From Prorocentrum cordatum (lineage: Eukaryota; Sar; Dinophyceae; Prorocentrales; Prorocentraceae), in NCBI GenBank assembly GCA_963575745.1, contig CAUYUJ010020576.1:30001-94000 (forward strand): a DNA stretch of 64,000 nt, written 5' to 3'. Below the pieces are notes generated by a model, which saw only the letters and a program-made list of their open reading frames with translations, made no database searches and was not told the DNA's origin. The position numbers were made by a program, and so were the translations under genes. Below are positions 22,401 through 31,600 of the stretch, piece after piece; the first letter of the stretch is position 1, and the number at the start of each line of letters is the position of its first letter.

Positions 22401-25400
22401 CCCTCGAGTCGACTTGTCCTCCGGGGTCACTACCGTGCCACCGGCCCCTCGAGTTGACCTGTCCTCAGGGGCCGCTGCCAGTTCCGAAGCCTCTCGCGTT
22501 GACTTGTCCGCGGGGGATTCGAGGCCGTCTGCACCTACCGGCACCACGCCTTCCTTTCCCAAGGTCGCGCCCTTTGTCGCTGACCTTTCTGCCTTGCTGC
22601 GCCTGTTTCCTGGCGCGAACATCGATATCACCCATTGGGCTGCTGCTTTAGCTCAGGTTGGGATGGGTGCTCGTTGTTCTCTGTCGTCTTTCACCCGCAC
22701 CTCCCTCAGCGCGTCGGCCCGGGACGGCTCGTACGTGTTGGAGCCGCCTCCCCGCGATCCTTGGCCGTGCCCTCCAGCGCCTTCTCTGCCGCCGCCTCCT
22801 GTAACCTTGACGGGTCGCGCGCGCGAGCGGTGGCGCTTGAGGCGCGCAGCGCGCACCTTAGCACAGCACGCCGTTGTTGCGCTAAACTGGCTCACCTTGG
22901 GCCATCCCAGCCTCGCTCCCATCGAGGCCCATGTGTGCACAGCGGCCACGCCCTGCCAGGAGGGTACTCGCGACCGCCTCGAGCGGTTGTGTCGGATCGC
23001 AGTTCGCCTTGCCCGCGGCGGCAAGAGCGACTTAGGTCGGGCTTTCTCCAAGTTCGACGCCACTGAAGTCTCGCTCCATGGCCTGGCCACCCATGTTGCA
23101 GCTATCGAGGCTTCCTTCACCTCCTCTTCCCAGGTGCCCGCCCCCATGCGGCAATGCCCGTCCAGCGCGCCTCCTGTGCCTGGATCGTTGGCTTCAGCGG
23201 CAGGCTGGGACTCCACCCAGTCTGAGCCCTTCGACCTCCGAGTCAGGGCGTCCCGCATCAAGTGGGATTATTCTCCGACGTTTGATCCCACTCCCTTCCT
23301 CGCCGACGCGCGGGTCCGCAAAGCTTTTCACGACCCCGAAACCATGCGTCTTCCGTCGGCCGAGTGGCCATCGGGCCTCCCGGGGGCCCGCGTCCACATG
23401 GACCGTGATCAGCTGTGGGAGCTTCTTCGGAAGTGGGACTCCTGCGGCGCCCTGTACTTGACTCCCACCTCAGACCTGGCTTGGGATGAGGCTTGCGGAG
23501 CGTTCAGGGTCCCCAAGGACAGCGAGTACGATCGGCTGATTCTTAATCCCACGGTGGTGAACAGTCGCTGTCAGAGCATTTCTTCCAGCACTCAGCGCCT
23601 TGGGCAGGGTTTCCTGCTCTGCCGCATGGGTCTCGCTGCAGGCGAGTGGTTGGTGGTGTCATGCGATGACTTACGCGAGTTCTATTACACCTTTAAGGTG
23701 CCACCAGCTCGAGCGAAGCGCAATGCCCTCCGCGTGCGGCTGCCCAGTGCGCGGTTCAAGGCATTCAATGCGTGGCGCCCTGACCTCGAGGGCGTGGATG
23801 TTTCCCCGTGCTTGAACGCGCTGGCTATGGGCGACAACATGGCCGTGGAAATCGCAAACTCTGCGCACGAGGGTGTCCTTCGCAGCTTCGGGGCTCTTCG
23901 CCCCCATGAGCAAGCTGTGCACAGGACTCCGTTTCCGCGTGGCCATTTCGTCGAGATGTTGAACATCGACGATCACACGGGCTTCCAGAAGCTGTCCTGG
24001 AATGGCCTAGCTCCCCGCCCCGACGACCCAAATCGTCGTGATAAGGAGGTGTTTGCTGCGTGCGACCGCGGCTACCCTCGCGTGGGGCTGGTCCAGCACC
24101 CTGGTAAGCGGACCCGTGGCGCGACTCATAAGGTCGTGGTCGGTGCCGAGGTGGAGGGTCGGATAGGCATCGTGTGCGCGCCTCTTGTGCGCACCGTGGC
24201 CCTGTGCCGGCTAACCCTCATCCAAGTGTACCTCGGTCATTCGACCCGCGCGGTGCTAGCGTCGCTCGTCGGATGTTGGGTGCAAGTGTTTCTCTTTCGC
24301 AGGCCCATGCTGTCGATTTTCACGCACGTCTACAACTTCCTGTCGTCGTTGTCGACGGAAGATGGGTTCGAATACGAGCTCCCCGTCTCCGTTCGCGACG
24401 AGCTGCTAGCCTGCACTTACCTGGCCTTTGTCGCCATTACCGACCTTCGCGCGGGCTACTCCCCCGAAGTGTTCGGCACGGACGCCTCCCTCGGCTGGGG
24501 GGGAGTGGTCCGCTCCTCGATCAGTCCACATCTCTCCCAAGAGTTGTGGCGCCGGTCTGAGCACGGAGGGTGGCACACGGTCCTCCACAACCGAAGTTTG
24601 CTTGCCGTGCTGGACCGGGGAGTCCCATTAGGCCCCGAGCTCACCCAGCTGCATCGCGATTTGGGGCTCCCTTCCATTGAGCCCCCAGTCGCGCCGCACT
24701 GGATAAGCGAACTGTCGGAAGCGCTGCACTTCCGCCTGGCCTATAAATGGGAATTTCGAATGCCGCGTCACATCAACATCCTGGAGGCCACTGTTTTCAA
24801 GAGTCTGTGCAAGTACTGCTGCGTTCGCATGCCGGACTCTCGGATCCCTGTGCTGCTCGATTCTAAGGTCGCCTTGGGCGCGGCCGCCCACGGTCGCAGC
24901 AGCTCTCCAGGGCTTTCCCATGTCCTCAGCACGGCTTTGCCTTACATCTTGAGCGGTGGCTTATACATGGGTGGCCTCTATGTGCCCACCGACGTCCACA
25001 GGGCGGATGACCCCACCAGGAATCGGCCTGTGCGCCCCCCCTCCAGGGAGGCTCCTGCGTGGCTGGTCGACGCTGAGGCGGGCGATTTCGGTAGGTTCGA
25101 TTGGGTCGCACTTGCTGACGCGCATTCTCCCTACCCCACTTGCCTATGGGGACGGCTCGCCGCGCTAGTCCTAGCACAGGGGCTCCTTGCGCGGGGGAAT
25201 GCCCGGGCCGCCCATGGTCTGGCGGCACGTCCCCCTCTCTCGCCCGCCCCCGCGGCCGACGCATGGTTTGCAAGCGCGGCCGCCGCAACTGGGGTCGAGG
25301 CGCCGGTTTTTCTCGAAGCTCCCGGCACGCTTCCGCAGCCCGACCCAGCGCAAGCCGAGGCTCCAGAGATTCCTAGGCGGAACGCCTCTCCCGCGGTGGG

Positions 25401-28400
25401 CGGCGGATGCCTCGGGGGAAGGAGCGCCGAAGGTGCCGCTGAGCTCTCCGCGCTTCCCCATGAAGCCTCCCAGGGCGCGTCGCCTTTCGAAGCGCCCTTC
25501 AGGCCGGGTGCGGCCCCCGTTGCCGCTGGCCCGCCCGGCGCGCCCGCCCAGCTTTCGGCGGCCAGGCCGAGGCTCGCCGCCCGGACCGATCCCAAGCGAC
25601 CCGCCAAGGTTGCAAAGGTGCGGACGGCGCGCGAGCTCCTTCAGCTCAAACCGGGTGCCGACCGGTCGGCCATGGAACGCCAGTTCCGGCGGTTGGCCAC
25701 GCCGCACCGCCCGGACAGGGCGCGCCATCGCCCATTGTCCGCATCGGACCGCGCGGACGCCTCTCCCCTCTGGTCCAGGTTCTGCGACGCGAAGTCGCTC
25801 CTGCTTGGCGAGGCTTCTCGTTGCCAGCCGGGAGCGGGAACCCTACCTTGCCAGGAACGGGAGCACGGGACTTGCCGCGGAGGCGTTCGTGCGGGCCCGC
25901 GCCTATATGCAAGAGCGCGGCCGTGGCCAGACGGGCGCGCCGCCGGCGCCTGCCAGTGCTTGCAGCCCGAGCTGGGCGGAGCACGGCCGGATTTCGGGGC
26001 CTCCGCCTCTGGGACTCCCTCGGCGCCCTGCTCTTCGCGCGGAAGGCGCCATCGGCCAGCTCGTCCAGCGGAAACGGTTCGCACTGAGCGCCCCCGTCGT
26101 GCGCGCGCTGCTCGTGCGCCCGCGGCGCTGCTCTCGGCGCCTGGCGCGGCCGCGCCGCCCCCGGGTCGTAGGGCCAGGCGCACTGCCAATTTCGCGCTGT
26201 GGGGCCAGCCTTGCGCGCGCCATCGCGCCGCCGCGTCGGCGGACGAGGGGCGTGAGCCTTTGCCTTCGCGCTCCTGGAGCCCGGGCCTTGGAGCAGGCGC
26301 GCCCGGTGCCCCCTCCAGCAGCGCCCGGCTCGGCAGCACCTCGAAGTGGCGCGACGCGCCGCTTGCGCCGGGGGACGGCGCCCGCGTTCCGCATACTTTT
26401 TCCGACCGCGCCCCGCGACGCCAGTCGGACTCGCAGGACGCGCCGCCAGTGGCGTCGCCGCGGGGCTCTCGCCGCGCACCGCCGCCGCGGGGCGCTCGCG
26501 CGAGCACCCGCTCGGCTGGCCCAGCCGCCCGCTTCGCGGCCGCTCCGCCGCCGCGCGGCTCCGGCAGCGACCCCGCTTGCGACCTCGCTTCCGGAGCTCG
26601 CGACCCGCCCACGGTCACCGGCTCGGCGAGCTCCGGGAGCTTGCCGGTTGGCGCATTCTCGGCGCGGGGCGCCAGGATCAGCATGGGCCCTCCTGCTCGC
26701 GCCGCCAGTGCGCCACCAGCATTACGCGTCGACGGTGCACCCATGCGGGTTCCTGCGGATCGATTGCGGCCGAACGCGCTTGCGCGCATACCCGCGGCCT
26801 CGGGGCCCGCCGCCGCCTCCTTCGCCATGCTTGAGGCCGCACCCCGTGCCGGGGCCAGTCCGAGGTCTCTTGGCCCCGCGGCCGCGCCTCGCGCCGCACT
26901 TCTGTCGGTGGACTCGCCCGTTGATAGCGCGGATCTCCCCCAACCTAGCGGAGCCGCGCACGAGAAGGGCTCAGACGCGTTGGCGGCTGCGCCACACCTT
27001 CTCGACTCCTTGGAGCCCTCTGCGCGCGCGGCTCGAGGCCTGCCCCAAGACGGGGCGTGCGCTACCTCGGTTGCGATGCGCACCAGCCGAGTCGCTGGCC
27101 CAGCGGCCGCGGTTGCGCGGCGCGCGCGTGCCGACCGGCGCGCTCGCGCGCGATTCCTATCCTCGGTCGCCGCTGCCGAGGCCGCTCTCACCGAGGTTAT
27201 GCTGGGAACAGGCGAAGAGACTGGCGAGAGCGCGGGAGAGCTGGCGAAGCGAATGCAGACGCTCTTAGCCGAGCTCGAGCGGCGCAAGGATGCGATGCGC
27301 ATCGCCCGCTCTCGTCTTGCTGATTGCGTCAGAGAGGCCGCCTCCGCTGGATTCCCTGAGGCGGCGGCGTACTCGCCCTCGCCTGTGGCAGCGCCAACTG
27401 CCCTCGCGGAGGTGGACAGCGCCGCCGAGGCGGAGGCCAGGGTTGGTACGGGCTTGCACAGCGAGGCTGAGCCGGCGCGGCATCGCGACGAGAGTGCCAC
27501 CCTTGCCTGGCCTCGGCGAGTCCCCCACCCCGCGCGCCGCCGCCGCCGCAGGGCGGCAGAGACGGAGCCTCCCAGCGCTCCCTGGTCAGGCGCTGTTCTG
27601 ACTTCGGCCGGCGATCGGCGCAAAAGAGCTCTCTACGCGTTCGAATTGTGGTGCGCCGAGGACGCAGGGGTGGCGCCACTTCCGCTGTATCGTAGTGGGA
27701 TCCTGCTGTCGAGGTTCCTCGCAACGTTCGGCGTGTGGCTGCACGACGCAGGTTTCCCGCTCAACATCCTGGTGCACGCGATCATAGGCGTCCAGGCACG
27801 TCTCCCTCATTGGAAGCCCTTTCTCACCGAGGCGTGGGGAGTGGCGAGGGCCTGGAAGCGGTCTCAGCCACCTCGCCTTCGGCCGCCAATGCCACGAGCG
27901 CTCTTGCGCGCTATGGTGGCAGTTTGTTTCACTTGGGACTGGCCAGTCATGGCCGCCTTGCTGCTGGCAGGGTTCACGATGTCCTTGAAGCCCGACGAGC
28001 TGCTGTCAGCCCGTCGCTGTGACCTTTTGTTGCCTTCGGATTGCCTTGAGTCCTCAGGCAACGCTTGGATGACCATTCCCGATCCAGTGAGCAGCATGTC
28101 TTACCCGCCACAGCACGCCTGGTGCTCTGACAAAGCGGTGGTTCGGGTTTTGGAGATGGTCTTTCGGCATTTGGGTCCCACCGATCCTCTGTCGACCTTT
28201 GGTCAAAGCGGCTTCCGTACTCGGTGGAACCATTTACTTTTGGCGTTAGGCGTACCGCTCGCCGAGACGCCAGCGGGGTTCCACTTGACCCCTGCTTGCC
28301 CCCGCGGCTCAGGCGCGACAGACTTTCATACGGCCACAGAAGATATTGGTCGTATCTTCTGGCGTAGTCGCTGGCGCCAGGCGTCTAGCGCGGAGCGCTT

Positions 28401-28584
28401 CTTGCACGACGATGCTTCCGCCGCGATGCTTTCCGCCTTGCCTGATGCCGCTCGGGCCCGTGTCACCTACTTCGATGGCGCGAGCGACTTCCTTGTCGCT
28501 TCCTTTCTGAACTGTGGCCCCACTGCGTGGCCCCTTCTGCTCGCGGCCGCCCGCCAAAACCTTGTCACTTCGCAAGGGCTTTGA
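19447..28584 (+). CDS. YR retrotransposon polyprotein: gag-like, RT, RNase H, J-like, tyrosine recombinase
   Basis: 3045 codons from the first ATG in frame to TGA at 28582-28584. Residues 1-~950 are Pro/Ala-rich with repeated PPPGLE and SSDAVAAPQGGVR-type modules. RT: motif A around D1407-D1408 (SCDDLREFYYTF), motif B near 1461 (MGDNMAVEIA), motif C NIDDH with D1508-D1509. RNase H: D1679 (GTDASLGWGG), E1780, D1805, and ADDPTR near 1854. Residues ~2057-2125 resemble a J domain. YR: about 2720-3010, with SLKPDEL (K2848), PRGSGAT (R2953), SRW (W2976) and F2985 at the usual catalytic tyrosine position. Coding signal seems to slip to another frame at about 21500-22290 and 25820-26300, so the single long ORF may hide indels or a programmed shift. 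Confidence 0.88.
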   Translation: MAPASLSPLQNSPPSSCLFPLDPGADAHLRRGVGGGVPSHHEEAAPSARKKSARATPVAGATQGSSPPAAERSIARATSVAAASRNTARLATGGEATGAKITASRTEESESVDPLFLHSPSTPPPPVAASPWLSCRSRHRFPRVGNDRRARAQGPSGGSGPSGFEGVGMRPSSDAATAPQGRGRAAHSTVGLAHQSGRPPRASFLAASPAPAGFRPPPGSEPSVVETRRGGSSVRLAITHELSRAVPPPPTVAADAVDSGGLEGVGMRSSSDAVAAPQGGVRTAPPAATAVNQLSTPPRDGPKAALPSLSGLQLPSGLEPPSQTRAERTGPPRSSPRAASPTRASFRPPPGLESPLQPRAWRMGPPPGFDARTPALPAAAPTPALTPAPAPAPPPAPRPAPMPARAPARTAAAPTRALTPAPAPAPHRRQHQRQHLAASAPTLALTPAPAPAPTPAPRPAPTPALTPAQTAAAPTPALPPALAPAITPGGASTVLPFHPPPGFEALSGPAVWQVGPSPCLASLEAGARVPPPHNRCATDAAVGFPFPDSGSGQSAIPCLGASPLPPREPLAVSASRASAHAILHSLGLLGNPTSASTDPASLPVSAPLLSGATRHVSAAAADGFGVAGTCLPGAAASAPQSTGRTDPSAPAAARDLGTPPQSCPMATSPCLPGFLPPPGLEPPSRPCASRRSGGALREARGAPALRRRGGSSGFSAIRDRGHVGQGTCATSSRPAARWDPSFGARLSVGEGSVERPSAGAPACPSRARPPATWAGRPRCGRRLRRGGRRGRTGAACRGAPEGSRSGFHLPAGGAAAVHVHRPAGGGPRLPRNRMVPHGDQAPPVSRDLVRVAAGPCRARSAGSQAAGGAALHGGASHHRGGRTRAACTGRGFTQRRVAVSDDAAAARRAWAERGRESRHALLQRCCCGPAGRSSCRCRDSRSTPGSPSGPSGHFGNFHRAAEAPSDGDSGAPPVASIGSVASGNPPRVDLSSGVTTVPPAPRVDLSSGAAASSEASRVDLSAGDSRPSAPTGTTPSFPKVAPFVADLSALLRLFPGANIDITHWAAALAQVGMGARCSLSSFTRTSLSASARDGSYVLEPPPRDPWPCPPAPSLPPPPVTLTGRARERWRLRRAARTLAQHAVVALNWLTLGHPSLAPIEAHVCTAATPCQEGTRDRLERLCRIAVRLARGGKSDLGRAFSKFDATEVSLHGLATHVAAIEASFTSSSQVPAPMRQCPSSAPPVPGSLASAAGWDSTQSEPFDLRVRASRIKWDYSPTFDPTPFLADARVRKAFHDPETMRLPSAEWPSGLPGARVHMDRDQLWELLRKWDSCGALYLTPTSDLAWDEACGAFRVPKDSEYDRLILNPTVVNSRCQSISSSTQRLGQGFLLCRMGLAAGEWLVVSCDDLREFYYTFKVPPARAKRNALRVRLPSARFKAFNAWRPDLEGVDVSPCLNALAMGDNMAVEIANSAHEGVLRSFGALRPHEQAVHRTPFPRGHFVEMLNIDDHTGFQKLSWNGLAPRPDDPNRRDKEVFAACDRGYPRVGLVQHPGKRTRGATHKVVVGAEVEGRIGIVCAPLVRTVALCRLTLIQVYLGHSTRAVLASLVGCWVQVFLFRRPMLSIFTHVYNFLSSLSTEDGFEYELPVSVRDELLACTYLAFVAITDLRAGYSPEVFGTDASLGWGGVVRSSISPHLSQELWRRSEHGGWHTVLHNRSLLAVLDRGVPLGPELTQLHRDLGLPSIEPPVAPHWISELSEALHFRLAYKWEFRMPRHINILEATVFKSLCKYCCVRMPDSRIPVLLDSKVALGAAAHGRSSSPGLSHVLSTALPYILSGGLYMGGLYVPTDVHRADDPTRNRPVRPPSREAPAWLVDAEAGDFGRFDWVALADAHSPYPTCLWGRLAALVLAQGLLARGNARAAHGLAARPPLSPAPAADAWFASAAAATGVEAPVFLEAPGTLPQPDPAQAEAPEIPRRNASPAVGGGCLGGRSAEGAAELSALPHEASQGASPFEAPFRPGAAPVAAGPPGAPAQLSAARPRLAARTDPKRPAKVAKVRTARELLQLKPGADRSAMERQFRRLATPHRPDRARHRPLSASDRADASPLWSRFCDAKSLLLGEASRCQPGAGTLPCQEREHGTCRGGVRAGPRLYARARPWPDGRAAGACQCLQPELGGARPDFGASASGTPSAPCSSRGRRHRPARPAETVRTERPRRARAARAPAALLSAPGAAAPPPGRRARRTANFALWGQPCARHRAAASADEGREPLPSRSWSPGLGAGAPGAPSSSARLGSTSKWRDAPLAPGDGARVPHTFSDRAPRRQSDSQDAPPVASPRGSRRAPPPRGARASTRSAGPAARFAAAPPPRGSGSDPACDLASGARDPPTVTGSASSGSLPVGAFSARGARISMGPPARAASAPPALRVDGAPMRVPADRLRPNALARIPAASGPAAASFAMLEAAPRAGASPRSLGPAAAPRAALLSVDSPVDSADLPQPSGAAHEKGSDALAAAPHLLDSLEPSARAARGLPQDGACATSVAMRTSRVAGPAAAVARRARADRRARARFLSSVAAAEAALTEVMLGTGEETGESAGELAKRMQTLLAELERRKDAMRIARSRLADCVREAASAGFPEAAAYSPSPVAAPTALAEVDSAAEAEARVGTGLHSEAEPARHRDESATLAWPRRVPHPARRRRRRAAETEPPSAPWSGAVLTSAGDRRKRALYAFELWCAEDAGVAPLPLYRSGILLSRFLATFGVWLHDAGFPLNILVHAIIGVQARLPHWKPFLTEAWGVARAWKRSQPPRLRPPMPRALLRAMVAVCFTWDWPVMAALLLAGFTMSLKPDELLSARRCDLLLPSDCLESSGNAWMTIPDPVSSMSYPPQHAWCSDKAVVRVLEMVFRHLGPTDPLSTFGQSGFRTRWNHLLLALGVPLAETPAGFHLTPACPRGSGATDFHTATEDIGRIFWRSRWRQASSAERFLHDDASAAMLSALPDAARARVTYFDGASDFLVASFLNCGPTAWPLLLAAARQNLVTSQGL

Positions 28585-28595
28585 GCCTGGGTATG

Positions 28596-29011
28596 GCTGC
28601 TACGGCCACCTGGCCGTCCAGATGGCCTCGTTGGACGAGGTCGTCTGAGGGCGCCGCACGGCTTGGGCGCGGCGCCCCGTCATCCTTTACGGGTCGCCGC
28701 GCGCGCGCCGCGCGCCCGCCTCCGGGACCTGATCGCTTGCGCTGCGTGCGGGAGAATGCGCTTCTCTATTCTCCTTGCCGCTCGCGCCCGTTCAGGTCCT
28801 GCAGCTTCTCGGCCCCCTCCCCCCCTCCCCGCCTTACTCAGGCAGGCCTGCGGCGCTGCTACGGCCACCTGGCCGTCCAGATGGCCTCGTTGGACGAGGT
28901 CGTCTGAGGGCGCCGCACGGCTTGGGCGCGGCGCCCCGTCATCCTTTACGGGTCGCCGCGCGCGCCGCGCGCCCGCCTCCGGGACCTGATCGCTTGCGCT
29001 GCGTGCGGGAG

Positions 29012-29014
<3 letters not shown>
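28596..29014 (+). repeat. Split repeats B1-A2-B2
   Basis: B1 (28596-28757) starts GCTGCTACGGCCACCTGG 11 bp after the ORF stop and ends GGGAGAAT. A2 (28756-28816) overlaps its last two bases. After a 38-bp C-rich link, B2 (28855-29014) repeats B1 with only a 2-bp GC deletion and ends in GAAT against the CAT array. Together with A1 this lets reverse transcription rebuild a circular copy. Confidence 0.93.
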
Positions 29015-29080
<66 letters not shown>

Positions 29081-29140
29081 TATCATTATCACCACCATCA
29101 TCATCAGCATCATCATCCTCTCCAGCATCACCATAACCAT
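29012..29140 (+). repeat. (CAT)n microsatellite, right flank of YR element
   Basis: About 25 pure ATC units followed by imperfect ones, continuing the microsatellite interrupted at 18925. The next 200 bp to 29340 show no gene. Confidence 0.95.
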
Positions 29141-29339
29141 CATCAGAATGACCAGTACCATCCTCATCCCAATTCCTCCTCATCCTCCATTTCCTTCTTG
29201 CTCCCGTTCCACATCCTCCCAAAACGCGTCCGTCGGCGGCTCCCAGAAACCATCCTGGGCAGGTTTTCGCCTCTTGGCGGCTGAGGCGGCGAGAGCTTCC
29301 AGAAGCGACCCAGAAACCTTCGACGACGGCTCGACCCGG

Positions 29340-29739
29340 ACAACGGCGACATTTCGTAGAGGACGACAACGACGACGACGCCGTCGACGACCGACGACGA
29401 CGTGCACGGCCCCCAGGACTCCCCATAGGCCCCGCACGGGCCTCCGGAGGGCGACGTCGCGGCCGCCGTCCGCGTCGCTTCGCCGCCGCCGCCGCTGTCG
29501 GCGCCCGCCGAAGGGCGGGGACGCCGTCGTTGCCGTCGCCGCCGCCGTCGTCGTTGTCGTCGTCGTTGACTTCGTCGTCGTCGTCGTCGTCGTCGTCGTA
29601 GGAGGGGGGAAGGGGGAGGAGGAGCAGGATGAGGAGGAGGAAAAAGAGGAGGAGGAGGAAGAGGAGCATTCGTCGTTGTAGTATTCTTCGTCGTCGTTGT
29701 AGATTTCGTCGTCGTCGTTGTCGTCATCGTTGCCGTCCG

Positions 29740-29770
<31 letters not shown>

Positions 29771-30754
29771 TGTTGCATTCGTCGTCGTCGTGGTCGTCGT
29801 TGTCGCTGTCGCAAACGTCGTCGTCGTCGTCGTCGTCGTAGTCGCCGTCGTTGTCCTTGTAGTATTCGTCGTCTTCGCCATGGTCGTCGTCGTTGTTTTC
29901 GCAGCGGTCGTCGTCGTCGTCGTCGCAGTTGTCGTCGCCGTCGTAGTTGCCATCGTCATCGTTGTGGTATTCGTCGTCATCGTCGTTTTCGTCCTTGTCG
30001 TCGTCGCAATCCGGTAATAGCATTCGTCATCATCGTCGTTGGTGTTGCCCGTGTCCTCGTTGTAGTATTCGCCGTCGTTTTCGTCGTTGTTGGTTGTTGC
30101 CGAGGTCGTCGTCGTTGTCGTTGTAGTATATGTCGTCGTCGTTGTCGTCGTCGTCGTCGTTGTAGTGTTGGTTTTCGTTGTAGTAGTCGCCATCGTCTTC
30201 GCCGCGGTCGTCGTCGTCGTAGATTTTGTCGCTGTTGCTGCAGTGTTCGTCGTCGTCGTCGTTTTCGTCATTGTCGTCGTCGCTGTCGCTGTAATTTTCG
30301 TCGTCGTCGTCGCTGGTGCTGCCAGTGTTGCCGGTATTTTATTCATCGTCGTCTTCGTCGCCGTTGTCGCCGAGGTCGTCGCGGTTGTCGTTGTAGGGTA
30401 TCTCGTCGTCGTTGTCGTCGTCGGTTTCGTTGTAGTATTCGTCGTCGTCTTCGCCGCGGTCGTCGTCGTCGTTGCAGTATTCGTCGTCGTCGTCGTTGTC
30501 GTCCGTCGTCTTAGTAATACGTCTTCGCCGCGGGTTTTTTCGTCGTCGTCATCCTCGCCGTCGTTGTTGTCGTCGTTGTCGTTTTCGTTTTTGTCGGTTT
30601 AGTGTTCGGCATCGTTGTCGTTGTAGTATTCGTCGTCGCCCTCGTCATTTGCGCCGCGGTCGTCGCGGTGTAGTTGTAGTATTCGTTGTCGTTGTCGCCG
30701 TCGTCGTCGTAATCGTCGTCATCGCGTTATTTACGCGTCGTCTTCGTTGTAGTT

Positions 30755-30792
<38 letters not shown>

Positions 30793-31165
30793 AATGTTCG
30801 TCGCTGTCGTCGTGATTGTCGTCGTTGTCGTCAGTGTAGTATTCGTCGTCGTCGTCTTCGCAGCTGTCGCCGTTGTCGTTGTAATATTCGTCGTCGCTAT
30901 TGTTTTTTCGCCGCGGTCGTCGCCGTCGCAGTCGTCGTTGTAGTGTTTTCGTCGTCGTCGCCGTCGTTGTAGCATTCGTCTTCGTCTTCGCCGCGGCCGC
31001 CGTCGTCGTTGTAGTATTCGTCGTCGCCGCCTTCTCTGCGGTCGTCGTCGTCGTCACCGTCGTTGTAGCATCCATCGCCGCCGTCGTGATTATCGGCAAT
31101 GTCGCCGCCGTTGTTGCAGTATTCGTCGTCTCTGTCGTCTCCGCTGCAGTCGCCGTCGCCGTCGT
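29340..31165 (+). repeat. 1.8-kb (TCG)n array with higher-order structure
   Basis: Imperfect GTC/TCG array in which the phrase TTGTAGTATTCGTCGTCGTC, often followed by TTCGCCGCGG, recurs about every 60-150 bp, showing amplification in longer blocks. A short GGA stretch occurs at 29610-29665. Poly-Val and poly-Thr frames are artefacts. Confidence 0.92.
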
Positions 31166-31575
31166 CGGAGGAGGAGGAGGAGGACGAGGAGGAGGACGAG
31201 GACAAGGAGGAGGAGAGGAGGACGAGGGGGACGAGGAGGGAGGAGGGACGGAGGGAGGAGGGAGGAGGGAGGAGGGAGGAGGAGGAGGGAGGAGGAGGAG
31301 GAGGAGGAGGAGGAGGGAGGAGGCGGAGGAGGAGCAGGAGGAGGAGCAGGAGGAGGAGGAGGAGGAGGAGGAGGAGGAGGAGGAGGAGGAGGAGGAGGAG
31401 AGGAGGAGGAGGAGGAGGAGGAGGAGGAGAGAGGGGGAGGAGAAGGAGAGGAGGAGGAGAGAAAGGAGGAGAAGGAGGAGGAGGAGGAGACGAGGACGAG
31501 GCCGAGGACGAGGACGAGGACGAGGAGGAGGAGGAGAAGGGAGGGAGGGGAGGGAGGGAGGGAGGGAGGGTAGGG
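31166..31575 (+). repeat. (GGA)n array
   Basis: Imperfect GGA/GAG array, with GGGA units at its end, directly upstream of a possible terminal exon. Confidence 0.95.
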
Positions 31576-31600
31576 CCAGACCTCGTCCCGATGTCTTCAG

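Larger units (their letters stand above)
18925..29014 (+). mobile_element. DIRS-order tyrosine-recombinase retrotransposon with Ngaro/PAT-like split direct repeats
   Basis: About 10.1 kb with the arrangement A1 (18925-18985), long ORF, B1 (28596-28757), A2 (28756-28816), B2 (28855-29014). A1 and A2 are identical over 61 bp; B1 and B2 are identical except for one 2-bp GC indel. This split-repeat order is diagnostic of Ngaro/PAT-type elements, which integrate a circular DNA by a tyrosine recombinase and leave no target duplication. The B1/A2 junction GGGAGAATGCGCTTC reproduces the joined right and left ends, and both outer ends abut (CAT)n sharing an AT dinucleotide, the likely crossover core. 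The element encodes RT, RNase H and YR domains in one frame. It looks recently inserted. Confidence 0.93.

Noticed and set aside
18925-29014. Classical LTR retrotransposon
   Set aside because: The repeats are split (A1 alone at left, B1-A2-B2 at right), no target duplication is seen, and the integrase is a tyrosine recombinase rather than a DDE enzyme.
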